Below are positions 8,763 through 18,126 of a stretch of 64,000 nt of DNA, in pieces. A model generated the notes under the pieces. That model did no database searches, was not told where the DNA came from, and saw nothing but the letters and a program-made list of their open reading frames with translations. The DNA is taken from positions 1 through 64,000 of the forward strand of contig JAYZAS010000017.1 in assembly GCA_036339585.1 (NCBI GenBank). Direction: 5' to 3'. Source of the stretch: Pseudomonadota bacterium (GTDB lineage Bacteria; Pseudomonadota; Alphaproteobacteria; UBA8366). The position numbers and the translations under genes were made by a program. Positions within the stretch are counted from its first letter, which is position 1. Each line of letters begins with the position of its first letter.

Positions 8763-9449
8763 GTGGATAAAATAAGTATCATTATACCCACTCTTAACGT
8801 TGCACATGTGGTGGGTGCTACGCTTCAATCTCTTGGGACTTTGGATGGGCTTAATTTGATTCGGGAAGTGATTTTCTCTGACGGTGGCTCTGATGATTCT
8901 ACTGAAGAAATTGCTTCGGCATGTGGGGCAGAGTTCATTAAGGGACCTGCCGGTCGAGGCAGGCAGTTGCAGCGCGGTGTGGAAGCTTCCACGGGGTCAT
9001 GGCTGTTAATACTGCATGCGGATACCAAGCTTTCTTCGGGGTGGGAAAAGCATCTGCAAAATTTCATGCAGGAGCATAAATGCCACGCTGGATATTTCCA
9101 ATTTGCCTTGGACGACACCGGAATACGGCCATATTTACTCGCTCGGCTAGTATCCTTTCGCTGTCGCGTCTTCTCCTTGCCCTACGGTGATCAAGGTTTG
9201 TTTGTCTCGAGAGACCTTTATGACGCGGTTGGTGGGTATGCTGGAATCCCTTTGATGGAGGATGTTGATCTTGTTCGCCGGATAGGGCGAAAAACCCTTC
9301 GAGAAGTTCGTGTTACCGCTACAACCTCTGCCGTTCGGTACCAGCGATACGGATATATGGTTCGTATAATACACAACTTGTTTTGTTTGTTACTTTTCTT
9401 TTTTGGTGTGCCGCCTGCAAAAATAAAAAATATATACGAGGCCATATGA
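8763..9449 (+). CDS. Family 2 glycosyltransferase of the TIGR04283 type
   Basis: A 228-residue GT-A glycosyltransferase. The N-terminus I-S-I-I-I-P-T-L-N is the GT2 opening, S-D-G-G-S-D-D-S-T lies near 40-48 and the metal-binding L-H-A-D-T-K is at about 84-89. Motifs P-Y-G-D-Q-G-L-F and L-M-E-D-V-D-L-V follow (about 140 and 163), as in the short TIGR04283 family. That family was originally described as rSAM/selenodomain-associated transferase 2 and is now annotated with arsenosugar biosynthesis. A hydrophobic C-terminal helix may contact the membrane. The start is GTG. It overlaps the next gene by 4 bp (ATGA), so the pair is translationally coupled. No ArsM or radical-SAM partner is visible within the window, so the sugar product is unknown. 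Confidence 0.85.
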   Translation: MDKISIIIPTLNVAHVVGATLQSLGTLDGLNLIREVIFSDGGSDDSTEEIASACGAEFIKGPAGRGRQLQRGVEASTGSWLLILHADTKLSSGWEKHLQNFMQEHKCHAGYFQFALDDTGIRPYLLARLVSFRCRVFSLPYGDQGLFVSRDLYDAVGGYAGIPLMEDVDLVRRIGRKTLREVRVTATTSAVRYQRYGYMVRIIHNLFCLLLFFFGVPPAKIKNIYEAI

Positions 9450-10036
9450 GGCATCTTGTGATAATGGCGAAAGCCCCACACCTAGGGGCAGTTAAGAGTC
9501 GGCTGGGGCACGACATTGGCAGTTTAGCCGCACTTCAATTCTATGAACGTAATTTGCGCTCAACTTTGAGGAGACTTTCCAGAGACCGCCGTTGGCGCAC
9601 AAGCTTGGCAACCACTGGCGCACCAACTCGTTGGTCGAACATCACTCCTCGCAATGTTCAAATAATGGAACAAGGACACGGTGATTTGGGCGATAGGATG
9701 AATCGAGTAATGGAAGCCATGCCCTCTGGGCCCGTTATCATAATAGGTAGCGACATTCCGAATATTTCGCATCATGATATTTACGAAGCATTCTCAGAGC
9801 TGGGTCGTAATGATGTAGTGTTAGGGCCAGCCCCTGATGGGGGGTTTTGGCTTATAGGCGAGGCCCGCCGCCGACTATTACCCCCTATTTTTCGAAATGT
9901 TCGGTGGTCAAGCCAATACACTCTTAAGGATACGTTGGATAATCTCGACTACCGTCACGCATATTCGTTCATTAGAGAATTATTGGATGTAGATGACGGT
10001 AAAAGTTACGATACTTGGCGTAAAATGAATAAATAA
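9446..10036 (+). CDS. DUF2064 / TIGR04282-type glycosyltransferase-like protein
   Basis: A 196-residue nucleotidyltransferase-like GT-A fold protein. The N-terminus R-H-L-V-I-M-A-K-A-P-H-L-G-A-V-K-S-R-L is the TIGR04282 (DUF2064, CofC-like) signature. I-I-G-S-D-I-P at about 102-108 and G-P-A-P-D-G-G-F-W-L-I-G at about 130-141 are also family motifs. I chose the ATG that overlaps the upstream stop as ATGA; longer in-frame starts would only extend into the GT2 gene. This family and TIGR04283 usually occur as a pair and probably act on successive steps of the same glycosylation. The product (arsenosugar-like or other) is inferred from the family and not from this context. Confidence 0.87.
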   Translation: MRHLVIMAKAPHLGAVKSRLGHDIGSLAALQFYERNLRSTLRRLSRDRRWRTSLATTGAPTRWSNITPRNVQIMEQGHGDLGDRMNRVMEAMPSGPVIIIGSDIPNISHHDIYEAFSELGRNDVVLGPAPDGGFWLIGEARRRLLPPIFRNVRWSSQYTLKDTLDNLDYRHAYSFIRELLDVDDGKSYDTWRKMNK

Positions 10037-10115
10037 TACAATTTATGACTTAAAAATTCTATCATTATTGGCTCGGTAGAAGGCAACGTATTCGATGATT
10101 ATATTGAAGCAAATA

Positions 10116-10637
10116 CTAATGTTCTTTCAATCGAGGCATCAGCTCGACAAAGTTACATGGGCTGTGCCGGCTATCTAATTGATACATTAAAATCTCGTCC
10201 CAGCCATCGCGACATGCGTTGGGTGAACCAGGTAAGGAGAAAATATAGGTGCCGTTGGCGACCCCAGCGCAGGCTCGGCTTTGTATCGTTGACGTAGCAA
10301 TTTTTTGATAGCTTATCCAGCGGAATAATTCGCCGAAACCTGGGATTTCTTTATCCCAAATCCGCCCTACGGCCTCTGGCGTTACATCCCGTCCGGTTAT
10401 CCCCGTGCCGCCAGTAGTGATGATGACGTCTACATCCGTTTCATTAATCCATAAAGCTAGTTTGGTAACGATTTTTTCTACATCATCTTCTACAATATCA
10501 CGGAACAGTAGGTTATGACCGGCTTCAGTTATGCGTTGTTCAAGCAAATCGCCGGATCGATCATCTTTTTTCTTACGGGTGTCCGAGACGGTAAGTATCG
10601 CAATATTGACTGAGGTGATCGAATTTTTATTGTTCAT
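10116..10637 (-). CDS. moaB: Molybdenum cofactor biosynthesis protein B
   Basis: A 173-residue MoaB/MogA-family protein, which adenylates molybdopterin before metal insertion. Visible motifs are [12 protein letters not shown] at the N-terminus, [13 protein letters not shown] at about 73-85 (the molybdopterin-binding loop) and [12 protein letters not shown] near 139-150. I place the start at the ATG at 10637, which overlaps the end of the upstream slt gene by 11 bp; a longer in-frame reading would run 63 bp further into slt without a family match. moaD and moaE are about 35 kb away in the same window. Confidence 0.92.
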   Translation of the reverse strand: MNNKNSITSVNIAILTVSDTRKKKDDRSGDLLEQRITEAGHNLLFRDIVEDDVEKIVTKLALWINETDVDVIITTGGTGITGRDVTPEAVGRIWDKEIPGFGELFRWISYQKIATSTIQSRACAGVANGTYIFSLPGSPNACRDGWDEILMYQLDSRHSPCNFVELMPRLKEH

Positions 10638-12411
10638 GTCTCGTGTTTTCCTTGGCGTTTTTATCAAGCGCAATGTAAGTGGGCCATTTTCCTGAAGCAA
10701 GAGCGTTCAGCGAAGGTGCTTTTTGTTTAAGGTGCTCACGGTAAATCCAATAATTTGCTAACACGCGCTCCACAAAGGTGCGCGTCTCACGGGCTGGAAT
10801 GCTTTCTATGAATAAAAGGGGGTCAGACTGGTAATCTATTTCTTTTTGCCAGTGAGAAAGATTACCTGGCCCACTGTTATATGCAGCAATCAAGTAAAAA
10901 AGGTTTTTGCCGATAAAATCATTCCTAATAAGGCGGCGCAGATATTTTTGACCTAACGTTATATTTAGCACTGGATCAGACAAAGATGAGCGTCGGCCAT
11001 TCCACATACTGTGGCCCGCAATATCGCGGGCTGTGCGAGGCATTAATTGCATGAGCCCAGTGGCTCCCATGCGACTTCGAGCACGCGAACGAAATCTTGA
11101 CTCCTGACGCATCAACGCAAAGATCAGAGCGTTATCTATAAGGAAACCATTTGCCGGCTTCCAAGCAGGCAATGGATATAAGGCACTATCGAACGGTTTG
11201 CCATCTTCATCAATGAATGTGTGCCCTAGGCGATAGGAAAGTTGAGGAAGCTTGCCTCGAATTGCAATATTTAAAAGTATACGAGTGTTTTTTTTGGATT
11301 CTCGAAGCGCAACAAATTGCATCTCAGCTTCAGCTCGTACCCATTGATTGAGCTGAATTAGAGCTAGAGCTCGTCTGAGGCGAGGGTGATGTTTCATTGC
11401 ATCGACATCTTGCGCCTTTAGTGGAGGTATATGCCAATTAAGTGTTGGGGCGGCGCCGAGCAGGTGGCATGCCAGCATTCCATAAAAAGTACGAGGTTTC
11501 TGAGCCGCGATACTAAGGTACTGATTGACTTGACTTGGCTGTGCGGCTCTCAAGTAAGCACGTGCTGCCCAAAAAGCTGCAGCTGTTTTAAGAGGTGTTA
11601 TTATCGTTCTGTCTTTAGACACTTTTGAAAAGTAGATAGCAGATTTTTCAAAGTTACCTAAGCGCCAACTTGCTAAGCCTGCCCACCAATTTGCGTCTTC
11701 ATTACCAATAACCATCCGTTTTGCAGCACGGTCAGCGAGAGTCACTGCCAGTTTGTCTCTTTTTTCATGGTAATAACCTCTTGCCAATGCCGCGTAGGCT
11801 TTAGCAAGCCCACGACTTCCTAAAACTTTAGAATTCCTTCTGGATTTAAGAAGGGCGTGGGCATTCCTCGTCTTACGTTTTGCAATTAACCCATTTAAAC
11901 GGCGCAGGAACCGGCGAGTTTCCCTCGAGCTATTATTTGATATTTTGCGTTTTTGAGGTGCTCCATGGCTAAAAATAATTTCTTCAGACAAAACACCTTG
12001 TACCTTTGGTAACTTAGGTAGAGGTACTATCGTATGCTTCGTGGGCCTTCGTTTCTTTGCTAATCGATAGATTCGTATTGCCCCAGGCCGATCGGAAAAT
12101 TTTTCAAGCCAAGATTTCAGTTCATGGAATAGAGCTCTGTGTTTTGTTGGATGCATATAACGTTGAAACAATACGTGGCTTTCCAGAGATTTGTCATTAA
12201 TCTTTTCAAAGAACTTAGTGGCTTGAGCCCATTTTCCAACTTGTTGAAGTGCAAAAACTCTCTGATAGAGGTGAGCGTCTCTCACTGAAAGCACATTGGG
12301 TAAGCTGGTTGCCGAATTATCTCTCAGGTCAGCGGCTGTTGCTATACCAATCAGTGCAAAATTTAGAAACACAAATACAACGAGGCCTTTTCGTATGTAT
12401 CCAATATCCAT
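10627..12411 (-). CDS. slt: Soluble lytic murein transglycosylase
   Basis: A 594-residue periplasmic lytic transglycosylase that cleaves peptidoglycan glycan strands to 1,6-anhydro-MurNAc ends. It has a signal peptide (hydrophobic residues 9-27, cleavage near ATAA). A long alpha-helical superhelix of TPR-like repeats covers about 40-400, with a lysine/arginine-rich linker at about 115-195. The catalytic SLT domain starts at about 424, with catalytic Glu437 in M-R-Q-E-S-R-F. G-L-M-Q-L-M-P follows at about 452-458 and A-Y-N-S-G-P-G later in the domain. Length and order match Slt70-like proteins. It overlaps moaB by 11 bp, so the two are probably cotranscribed. Confidence 0.94.
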   Translation of the reverse strand: MDIGYIRKGLVVFVFLNFALIGIATAADLRDNSATSLPNVLSVRDAHLYQRVFALQQVGKWAQATKFFEKINDKSLESHVLFQRYMHPTKHRALFHELKSWLEKFSDRPGAIRIYRLAKKRRPTKHTIVPLPKLPKVQGVLSEEIIFSHGAPQKRKISNNSSRETRRFLRRLNGLIAKRKTRNAHALLKSRRNSKVLGSRGLAKAYAALARGYYHEKRDKLAVTLADRAAKRMVIGNEDANWWAGLASWRLGNFEKSAIYFSKVSKDRTIITPLKTAAAFWAARAYLRAAQPSQVNQYLSIAAQKPRTFYGMLACHLLGAAPTLNWHIPPLKAQDVDAMKHHPRLRRALALIQLNQWVRAEAEMQFVALRESKKNTRILLNIAIRGKLPQLSYRLGHTFIDEDGKPFDSALYPLPAWKPANGFLIDNALIFALMRQESRFRSRARSRMGATGLMQLMPRTARDIAGHSMWNGRRSSLSDPVLNITLGQKYLRRLIRNDFIGKNLFYLIAAYNSGPGNLSHWQKEIDYQSDPLLFIESIPARETRTFVERVLANYWIYREHLKQKAPSLNALASGKWPTYIALDKNAKENTRHEQ

Positions 12412-12471
12412 TTAAAAAATACGGTCGGGCCCGCCGACTGCTCCTTTGTTGAGTCAACCGGACATATCAAA

Positions 12472-13311
12472 TTAGCAATGTTCTAGCAATTTTGTTTTAA
12501 CTGCGCGGAAGTCCCGCCAAGCCTGTCGTTTTTGGTTAGGTTGACGCAACAAAAATGAGGGATGAAACGTTGGCATGCATGGGATTTCATGGTTCACATT
12601 CGCAAGTTGAATATTTGACCACTTTCCACGTAACCGCATTATGCCTTCCTGGGTGTTTAAAATAGTCTTGGCAGCAATTCCACCCAACAAAATAATGACC
12701 TTTGGATTTTTCAACTCGATGTGACGCCAAACAAACGGTAGGCATGCTGCGATTTCAGATTTTGTAGGATTGCGGTTGCCGGGGGGGCGCCAGAAAAGTA
12801 TATTCGTGATGTAACAATCATTAGATCTATCTAGATCAATGCTATGCAGTATTTTATCAAGAAGAATTCCGCTTGCACCAACGAAAGGGCGGCCGCACTT
12901 ATCTTCTTCAACTCCGGGAGCTTCTCCGATTATCATCAAATCCGCAGCTGGATTGCCGTCTGAAAACACGGTGGTTGTAGCTGTGAACTTTAGTGCACAC
13001 CCTTCAAATCTCTCAACTACAGCTCTCAGTTTTTCGATGTCTGTGGCAGCCGATGCTCCTGTGGCGGCGTCATGCGCTCCCTCAGCGGGAGCCATCTGGT
13101 TTTTGCCAACCGGTGCAGGACGCGACACTAACCCATTTGCCGGCTGAACTATTCGCGTTGCGGTGTCTTTAATTTTTGGTCTATTATTCTGATTTGTGTT
13201 TACAAAACGATCGATTGGCGTTTTTGAAGTTAATTCATCAGCTCCCATTTCAATCAGCCATTTAAGGGCTTGGGTAGCGTAGAGTTTTGAGCGGTCAGTA
13301 TAGCTTACCAT
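12472..13311 (-). CDS. Uracil-DNA glycosylase, family 4 (Fe-S type)
   Basis: A 279-residue type 4 uracil-DNA glycosylase, which removes uracil arising from cytosine deamination. The conserved domain covers about residues 95-275. G-E-A-P-G-x-x-E-D at about 128-136 contains the active-site loop, followed by G-R-P-F-V-G-A-S-G. N-I-L-F-W-R-P-P-G-N-R-N-P-T at about 166-179 and M-P-T-F-H-P-S-F-L-L at about 243-252 are also diagnostic. Cysteines near 110 and 158-170 are consistent with a 4Fe-4S cluster. The N-terminal 90 residues are low-complexity and typical only of alphaproteobacterial members. It is divergent from the ETF-QO gene. Confidence 0.9.
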   Translation of the reverse strand: MVSYTDRSKLYATQALKWLIEMGADELTSKTPIDRFVNTNQNNRPKIKDTATRIVQPANGLVSRPAPVGKNQMAPAEGAHDAATGASAATDIEKLRAVVERFEGCALKFTATTTVFSDGNPAADLMIIGEAPGVEEDKCGRPFVGASGILLDKILHSIDLDRSNDCYITNILFWRPPGNRNPTKSEIAACLPFVWRHIELKNPKVIILLGGIAAKTILNTQEGIMRLRGKWSNIQLANVNHEIPCMPTFHPSFLLRQPNQKRQAWRDFRAVKTKLLEHC

Positions 13312-13410
13312 CTTGTCGGAGGCCCCCTCTGTAACTATGTAGTGTAGTATACCGATTTGCTATAAAGAGATAACGTAAAAGAATAAATCTGTGATATCCG
13401 GAAGGGGCAC

Positions 13411-15057
13411 ATGGAACGTGATTCGATGGAATATGATGTGGTTATTGTTGGCGGAGGGCCGGCAGGCCTTTCTGCTGCAATCCGACTTAAGCAGCTATGT
13501 GTTGAGAATGGCGCGGAAATAAGCGTTTGCGTATTGGAAAAAGGGTCAGAAGTTGGCGCACACATCCTGTCAGGTGCAGTTTTGGAACCTCGGGCTTTAA
13601 ACGAGCTTTTTTCTGACTGGAGGGACATGGGCGCTCCACTCAACACACCAGTTACTGATGAAAAGTTTATGTTACTTAACGAATCATCAGCGTTTAATAT
13701 CCCCACTTTCTTGTTGCCCCCGGCAATGCACAATAAGGGTAACTATATAGTCAGTTTGGCAAACTTTTGCCGGTGGCTCGGAGAGCAGGCTGAAGCGCTG
13801 GGCGTGGAAATCTATCCTGGCTTCGCTGCATCAGAAATTCTTTATGGCGACGATGGTGCTGTGCGTGGTGTTGCTACCGGTGACATGGGCGTGTCAAAGA
13901 CAGGCGAAAAGAGCGATATGTTTCAGTCTGGGATCGAACTTCACGCAAAATATACGTTCTTCGCCGAGGGATGTCGTGGTCATCTAGGAAAAATTTTGAT
14001 GGAACGGTTTGGGCTTCGTGCTGGCGTCGAACCACAGACTTATGGTATCGGGCTGAAAGAGCTATGGGAAATTGATCCAGACAAGCATCAAGAAGGCCTC
14101 ATCTTGCATAGTGCTGGTTGGCCCCTGAAGAGCGATACGTATGGCGGATCATTTTTATATCACCTCGAAAACAATCAGGTGTCTGTTGGTTACGTAGTAG
14201 GGTTGGATTATTCAAACCCATATCTTTCCCCTTACGAAGAATTCCAGCGTTTTAAAACACACCCAAAAATCAGACCGTTCTTTGAAAATGGTCGAAGAGT
14301 GGCTTACGGGGCACGGGCCATAAACGAGGGCGGCCTCCAATCGTTGCCGAAATTAGTATTCCCCGGAGGGGTTCTTGTTGGTTGTGAAGCCGGGACCGTA
14401 AACATGCCCAAAATTAAAGGCAGTCACACCGCCATGAAAACGGGTATGTTAGCGGCTGAGGCAGCCTTTGACGCGTTAACCGGTGGGAATGCTCCTGCCG
14501 AACTACTTGCGTATGCAGATGCGTTCGAGAAAAGTTGGGTATATGATGAGCTTAAACAAGCGCGTAATGTTCGTCCTGCTTTTAAATGGGGTCTCTGGGC
14601 CGCCACACTTTACACTGGTATAGACCAAATTCTTCTCCGTGGCAGGGCTCCTTGGACACTAAGCCATGCTCATGCCGACCACGAGAGTTTAGAGAAGGCT
14701 GCTGATTGTGTCCCGATCAATTATCCAAAACCTGATGGTGTTATTACTTTTGACCGTTTAACAAACGTATCTTTCTCAGGTACCAACCACGAGGAAGATC
14801 AGCCAGTACATTTGACTTTAAAGGATCCAGATGTGCCGATTAATCACAACCTTGCAACTTATGATTCTCCAGAACAACGCTATTGCCCAGCCGGTGTATA
14901 TGAAATTATCCCGGGCGATGGTGACGCTGCTCCCAGGCTACAAATCAACGCACAAAATTGTGTTCACTGTAAGACCTGTGATATTAAGGATCCGACCCAA
15001 AATATAAATTGGGTTACACCACAAGGTGGAGAGGGGCCCAACTACCCCAATATGTAG
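13411..15057 (+). CDS. Electron transfer flavoprotein-ubiquinone oxidoreductase
   Basis: A 548-residue ETF-QO, the inner-membrane-associated enzyme that moves electrons from electron transfer flavoprotein (fed by acyl-CoA and other dehydrogenases) to ubiquinone. The N-terminal FAD site is Y-D-V-V-I-V-G-G-G-P-A-G-L at about 8-20. A hydrophobic ubiquinone-binding region sits in the middle. The C-terminal 4Fe-4S cluster has Cys492 in Y-C-P-A-G-V-Y and Cys517, Cys520 and Cys523 in N-C-V-H-C-K-T-C. Length is normal. The start ATG at 13411 follows a GGAAGGGG Shine-Dalgarno. The etfA and etfB genes are not in the window. Confidence 0.96.
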   Translation: MERDSMEYDVVIVGGGPAGLSAAIRLKQLCVENGAEISVCVLEKGSEVGAHILSGAVLEPRALNELFSDWRDMGAPLNTPVTDEKFMLLNESSAFNIPTFLLPPAMHNKGNYIVSLANFCRWLGEQAEALGVEIYPGFAASEILYGDDGAVRGVATGDMGVSKTGEKSDMFQSGIELHAKYTFFAEGCRGHLGKILMERFGLRAGVEPQTYGIGLKELWEIDPDKHQEGLILHSAGWPLKSDTYGGSFLYHLENNQVSVGYVVGLDYSNPYLSPYEEFQRFKTHPKIRPFFENGRRVAYGARAINEGGLQSLPKLVFPGGVLVGCEAGTVNMPKIKGSHTAMKTGMLAAEAAFDALTGGNAPAELLAYADAFEKSWVYDELKQARNVRPAFKWGLWAATLYTGIDQILLRGRAPWTLSHAHADHESLEKAADCVPINYPKPDGVITFDRLTNVSFSGTNHEEDQPVHLTLKDPDVPINHNLATYDSPEQRYCPAGVYEIIPGDGDAAPRLQINAQNCVHCKTCDIKDPTQNINWVTPQGGEGPNYPNM

Positions 15058-15069
15058 AAAGTAGTGTTC

Positions 15070-15102
15070 GGCGGTTGTGTGTCGTTGTCTACGACATCCG
15101 CC
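15070..15102 (+). terminator. Imperfect hairpin after ETF-QO, possible terminator
   Basis: An outer GGCGG/CCGCC stem and an inner GTCGT/ACGAC stem enclose a 5-nt loop, with an asymmetric internal bulge, 12 bp after the stop codon. There is no T-run directly after it, so a classic intrinsic terminator is uncertain; it may instead stabilise the 3' end of the mRNA. Confidence 0.35.
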
Positions 15103-15190
15103 ACATTGTGTTGAATTTGACGTAAATTAGTTTGTGGCGGTGGTGCCACGTCCTTTGGATCTGTGTTTAAAATCTTTATTGGATAAATTC

Positions 15191-16960
15191 ATGACAAGAT
15201 CAGTTGCGAAGGTATTTCTCGGACTTACGTCAATCGCAGTGGTTATTAGTGTGTTGGCTTATTTACTGCTATTAACCGACAAGAAATCCGGGAAAATTAT
15301 TACGAAATCAGAAGTTATTACCCCCCCGTCATTGGCCATTGAAAAACCCTCGATTTTTGGCAGGTTCTTAGCTGGGCGGTTTGCCGAACGACGCAGTGAT
15401 TTGAAGCATGCCGCACTATTAATGGAAGAAGTACAACAAGAGGAGCCCAAAAATGAGTTGTTCTTGAGTCGAGCATTTGTGCTGGCTGTGAGTGCCGGAT
15501 TTAATAATAAAGCACTAGAGTTTGCTCGACAGATGGAGGGAAGATCTGGTTATGATTCAACTGCTCGGATTGTTCAAATCGCTTTTGATTTTAGAAAGAA
15601 AAACTATTCTGCAGCGTTGGGCAGGTTAAAGAATGCTGAGACTAGTGGTTTGGGCCTTTATGTCGTGCCGCTGGCAAGAGCTTGGAGCCTAGCGGGCCAA
15701 AAAAAATTTTTTGAGGCCAGAAATGCCCTCGCTGTAATGGCACAGGAAAAAGGATCAAACTCGATATATCGGTTGAATATGGGTTTAATTTATTACCTGG
15801 CGGGCGATCTTGATGCAGCTTATGAACAGCTTATAAAAGTCAATAACGATGGGAATTTTTTGACTGCGCCAGTCCGTGTCCAGCGGATTGTAATTCCAAT
15901 ACTCCAAAAACTAGGTAAAAGAAAAGAGGCATTAGAAATTATTGATGGGCAACGGGAGTCGGATGTTGATGACGTTATCTTTTCAGGTTTACGCGAGAAT
16001 ATAGAGAGTGGAAAACTTGTTGCATCTCTAGTGGAGACGCCCGCACAAGGATTAGCGGAGGGTTTATTCAGTTTGGCTAGTGCGTTGCCACGTGACCGAG
16101 CCAGCAATATGATTTTACTCTACACGCGGCTTGCCTGCATGTTTAAGCCGCATTTTCCGCTTGCGGAAATTTTGATAGGTGACATTTTAATGTCACGACA
16201 GCGGTTTAAAGATGCAGTTGAAAGTTATAGCAAAGTGGCTTCTGCGTCAGGTTATTCATGGACTGCGCAGCTGCGGACTGCTGACGCATTGTATGAGGAC
16301 GGACGCTTGAATGAGGCACAGGTGCTTCTTGAGAAAATGGGAAACCTCCGGCCACGTAGGTTAGATGCATTACTTCGACTTGGTAACTTCTTTCGATTTA
16401 AGGAACGCTATTTAGAAGCTGTCGAAGTCTACGATCGCATGTTTGCTCGATTAGAAGCGCCAAAGAAGGAAGATTGGAACCTGTTTTATGCACGAGGTAT
16501 TGCGCTAGAACGATCAAAAAATTGGGAAAGGGCCGAAAAAGACTTTCTGAAGGCGTTAGAATTAAATCCTAATCAACCGTACGTTCAAAACTATCTAGGT
16601 TATTCATGGGTGGAGAAACGGAAAAATCTAACACGAGCGAGACAATTGATAGAGAACGCCGTTGCTCAACGGCGCAATGACGGTTACATTGTCGATTCTA
16701 TGGGCTGGGTTCTTTATCGGCTCGGAGAATTCGATAAAGCGGTACCGCATCTCGAACGAGCTGTACAAATAAGGCCACATGACCCGATTATTAACAATCA
16801 TTTAGGCGATGCATACTGGCGTGTTGGGCGCAAGCAAGAGGCCCAATTTCAGTGGCGGCGGGCTCTCAGCTTTAAACCGGAAAAGGAGGAACGTGAGGAA
16901 ATCGTCATAAAAATTCAAACTGGTCTCGGTAAACCAGAAATATTAGGAAATAGTAAATGA
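15191..16960 (+). CDS. TPR-repeat membrane-anchored protein
   Basis: A 589-residue protein of tetratricopeptide repeats, with repeats clearest in the C-terminal half (for example R-A-E-K-D-F-L-K-A-L-E-L-N-P and A-V-P-H-L-E-R-A-V-Q-I-R-P). An N-terminal signal anchor (hydrophobic, about residues 8-27) suggests export with the repeats in the periplasm. I favour the ATG at 15191. An in-frame GTG at 15134 would add 19 residues in front of the signal sequence. Alphaproteobacteria typically carry this TPR gene between ETF-QO and ispE. The stop overlaps ispE as ATGA. The exact role is unknown; an envelope scaffold is a guess from the repeat type. Confidence 0.85.
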   Translation: MTRSVAKVFLGLTSIAVVISVLAYLLLLTDKKSGKIITKSEVITPPSLAIEKPSIFGRFLAGRFAERRSDLKHAALLMEEVQQEEPKNELFLSRAFVLAVSAGFNNKALEFARQMEGRSGYDSTARIVQIAFDFRKKNYSAALGRLKNAETSGLGLYVVPLARAWSLAGQKKFFEARNALAVMAQEKGSNSIYRLNMGLIYYLAGDLDAAYEQLIKVNNDGNFLTAPVRVQRIVIPILQKLGKRKEALEIIDGQRESDVDDVIFSGLRENIESGKLVASLVETPAQGLAEGLFSLASALPRDRASNMILLYTRLACMFKPHFPLAEILIGDILMSRQRFKDAVESYSKVASASGYSWTAQLRTADALYEDGRLNEAQVLLEKMGNLRPRRLDALLRLGNFFRFKERYLEAVEVYDRMFARLEAPKKEDWNLFYARGIALERSKNWERAEKDFLKALELNPNQPYVQNYLGYSWVEKRKNLTRARQLIENAVAQRRNDGYIVDSMGWVLYRLGEFDKAVPHLERAVQIRPHDPIINNHLGDAYWRVGRKQEAQFQWRRALSFKPEKEEREEIVIKIQTGLGKPEILGNSK

Positions 16961-17850
16961 CCGCCCGCGCAGACGATGCGATACGAGTATATGCCCGAGC
17001 AAAAATAAATTTATACCTTCATGTCTTAAACCGACGTGAGGATGGCTATCATGAATTAGATAGCCTTTTCGTTTTTGGAGATTTAGCGGACGTGATTGCG
17101 GTTACTCCCGCACGTTCATTGAGTTTGGAAATACTGGGCCCATTTGCTGGAAAATTGTCAGCTGAAGAAGATAATTCCGTGCTCCGGGCAGCCCGTCTGC
17201 TCGCAGATGCCGTGCAAATAGAGCCGCAGACAAAAATTACATTAACGAAGAATTTGCCAATTGCTGCGGGTCTTGGTGGAGGCTCTGCCGATGCTGCGGC
17301 AGTACTTCGGGCCTTGGCAGAACTTTGGAGAATTTCGCCCTCAGCGGTCGATCTCACGCTACTGGGATTAGGTATTGGATCAGATGTGCCAGCTTGCCTT
17401 CTTAGCGAGCCTTGCTACGTAGGCGGCATTGGCGAGCAGATAGAACCGGTTCCTTGTCTGCCGGCCTTGCCCTTATTATTAGTAAATCCAGGGTTAGAAT
17501 TGGCAACGAGCTCTGTTTTTAGAACTTTTGGTACAAAATTTTCAGAAACTGCGCGGTTTCCAGAAGTTCCATCCACAATCCCTGATTTGGTAAGTCTTCT
17601 TCAAACTCGACACAATGACCTTCAGCGGCCAGCGATTGAAAAATGTTCAATGATTGCCGAGATTTTACACGTGATTAATGAAACGGAGGGGTGTTTGCTG
17701 GCTAGACTTTCCGGCAGCGGAGCCACTTGCTTCGGAATTTATGAGAATATTGTAGAGGCCAAGCAGGCAGCTGCATTACTCAAGAAACGAGGTTGGTGGG
17801 CAGAAGCTACTATTACTGCAAAAGCAGAGCGCCCATGGGAAAATCTTTAG
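16957..17850 (+). CDS. ispE: 4-diphosphocytidyl-2-C-methyl-D-erythritol kinase
   Basis: IspE is the GHMP kinase of the MEP isoprenoid pathway, phosphorylating CDP-methylerythritol at the 2-hydroxyl. The 297-residue protein has A-R-A-K-I-N-L-Y-L-H-V near residue 13, R-R-E-D-G-Y-H-E-L-D-S-L (about 26-37) and the ATP-binding glycine loop L-P-I-A-A-G-L-G-G-G-S-A-D-A at about 97-110. G-S-D-V-P-A-C-L near 145 and L-S-G-S-G-A-T-C-F-G near the C-terminus complete the family set. It is translationally coupled to the TPR gene (4-bp overlap) and is followed by tRNA-Gln, as in many Alphaproteobacteria. Confidence 0.95.
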   Translation: MTARADDAIRVYARAKINLYLHVLNRREDGYHELDSLFVFGDLADVIAVTPARSLSLEILGPFAGKLSAEEDNSVLRAARLLADAVQIEPQTKITLTKNLPIAAGLGGGSADAAAVLRALAELWRISPSAVDLTLLGLGIGSDVPACLLSEPCYVGGIGEQIEPVPCLPALPLLLVNPGLELATSSVFRTFGTKFSETARFPEVPSTIPDLVSLLQTRHNDLQRPAIEKCSMIAEILHVINETEGCLLARLSGSGATCFGIYENIVEAKQAAALLKKRGWWAEATITAKAERPWENL

Positions 17851-18025
17851 CCAAATTTGTGCTAGGCATACTGTGGGGGCGTGGAGGTTTGTACGATCGG
17901 TCGTTGATATGGTAGTTCTGGCCCAACACTTTTTAAAGGATATCAGGGTAGGCTATTTTATAAAATAGATGCTTTTTTCTTTGCGCTAAGAGTTGGTTTC
18001 GGCTAGCAAAGCCTTACGACTTGAA

Positions 18026-18048
18026 ACAGCTGGGTTTCTGTCAGCTGT
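18026..18048. repeat. Inverted repeat between ispE and tRNA-Gln
   Basis: ACAGCTG and CAGCTGT form a perfect 7-bp inverted repeat with a 9-bp spacer, 80 bp before the tRNA. Possible roles are an ispE terminator or an operator; no T-run follows, so the function is open. Confidence 0.3.
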
Positions 18049-18086
18049 ACAGATGTATATCGATGTCGGGCTGTACACATGGTCGC

Positions 18087-18115
18087 TTGCCCTCGTCGTC
18101 ATTCACTTCTATCTT
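18087..18115 (+). promoter_or_regulatory. Candidate sigma-70-like promoter for tRNA-Gln
   Basis: TTGCCC and TATCTT are separated by 17 bp. The -10 box ends 11 bp before the mature tRNA start, which gives a start site about 4-5 bases upstream of the tRNA. Spacing and position fit; each box matches the consensus at four of six positions. Confidence 0.4.
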
Positions 18116-18126
18116 TCAAGTCAGGA

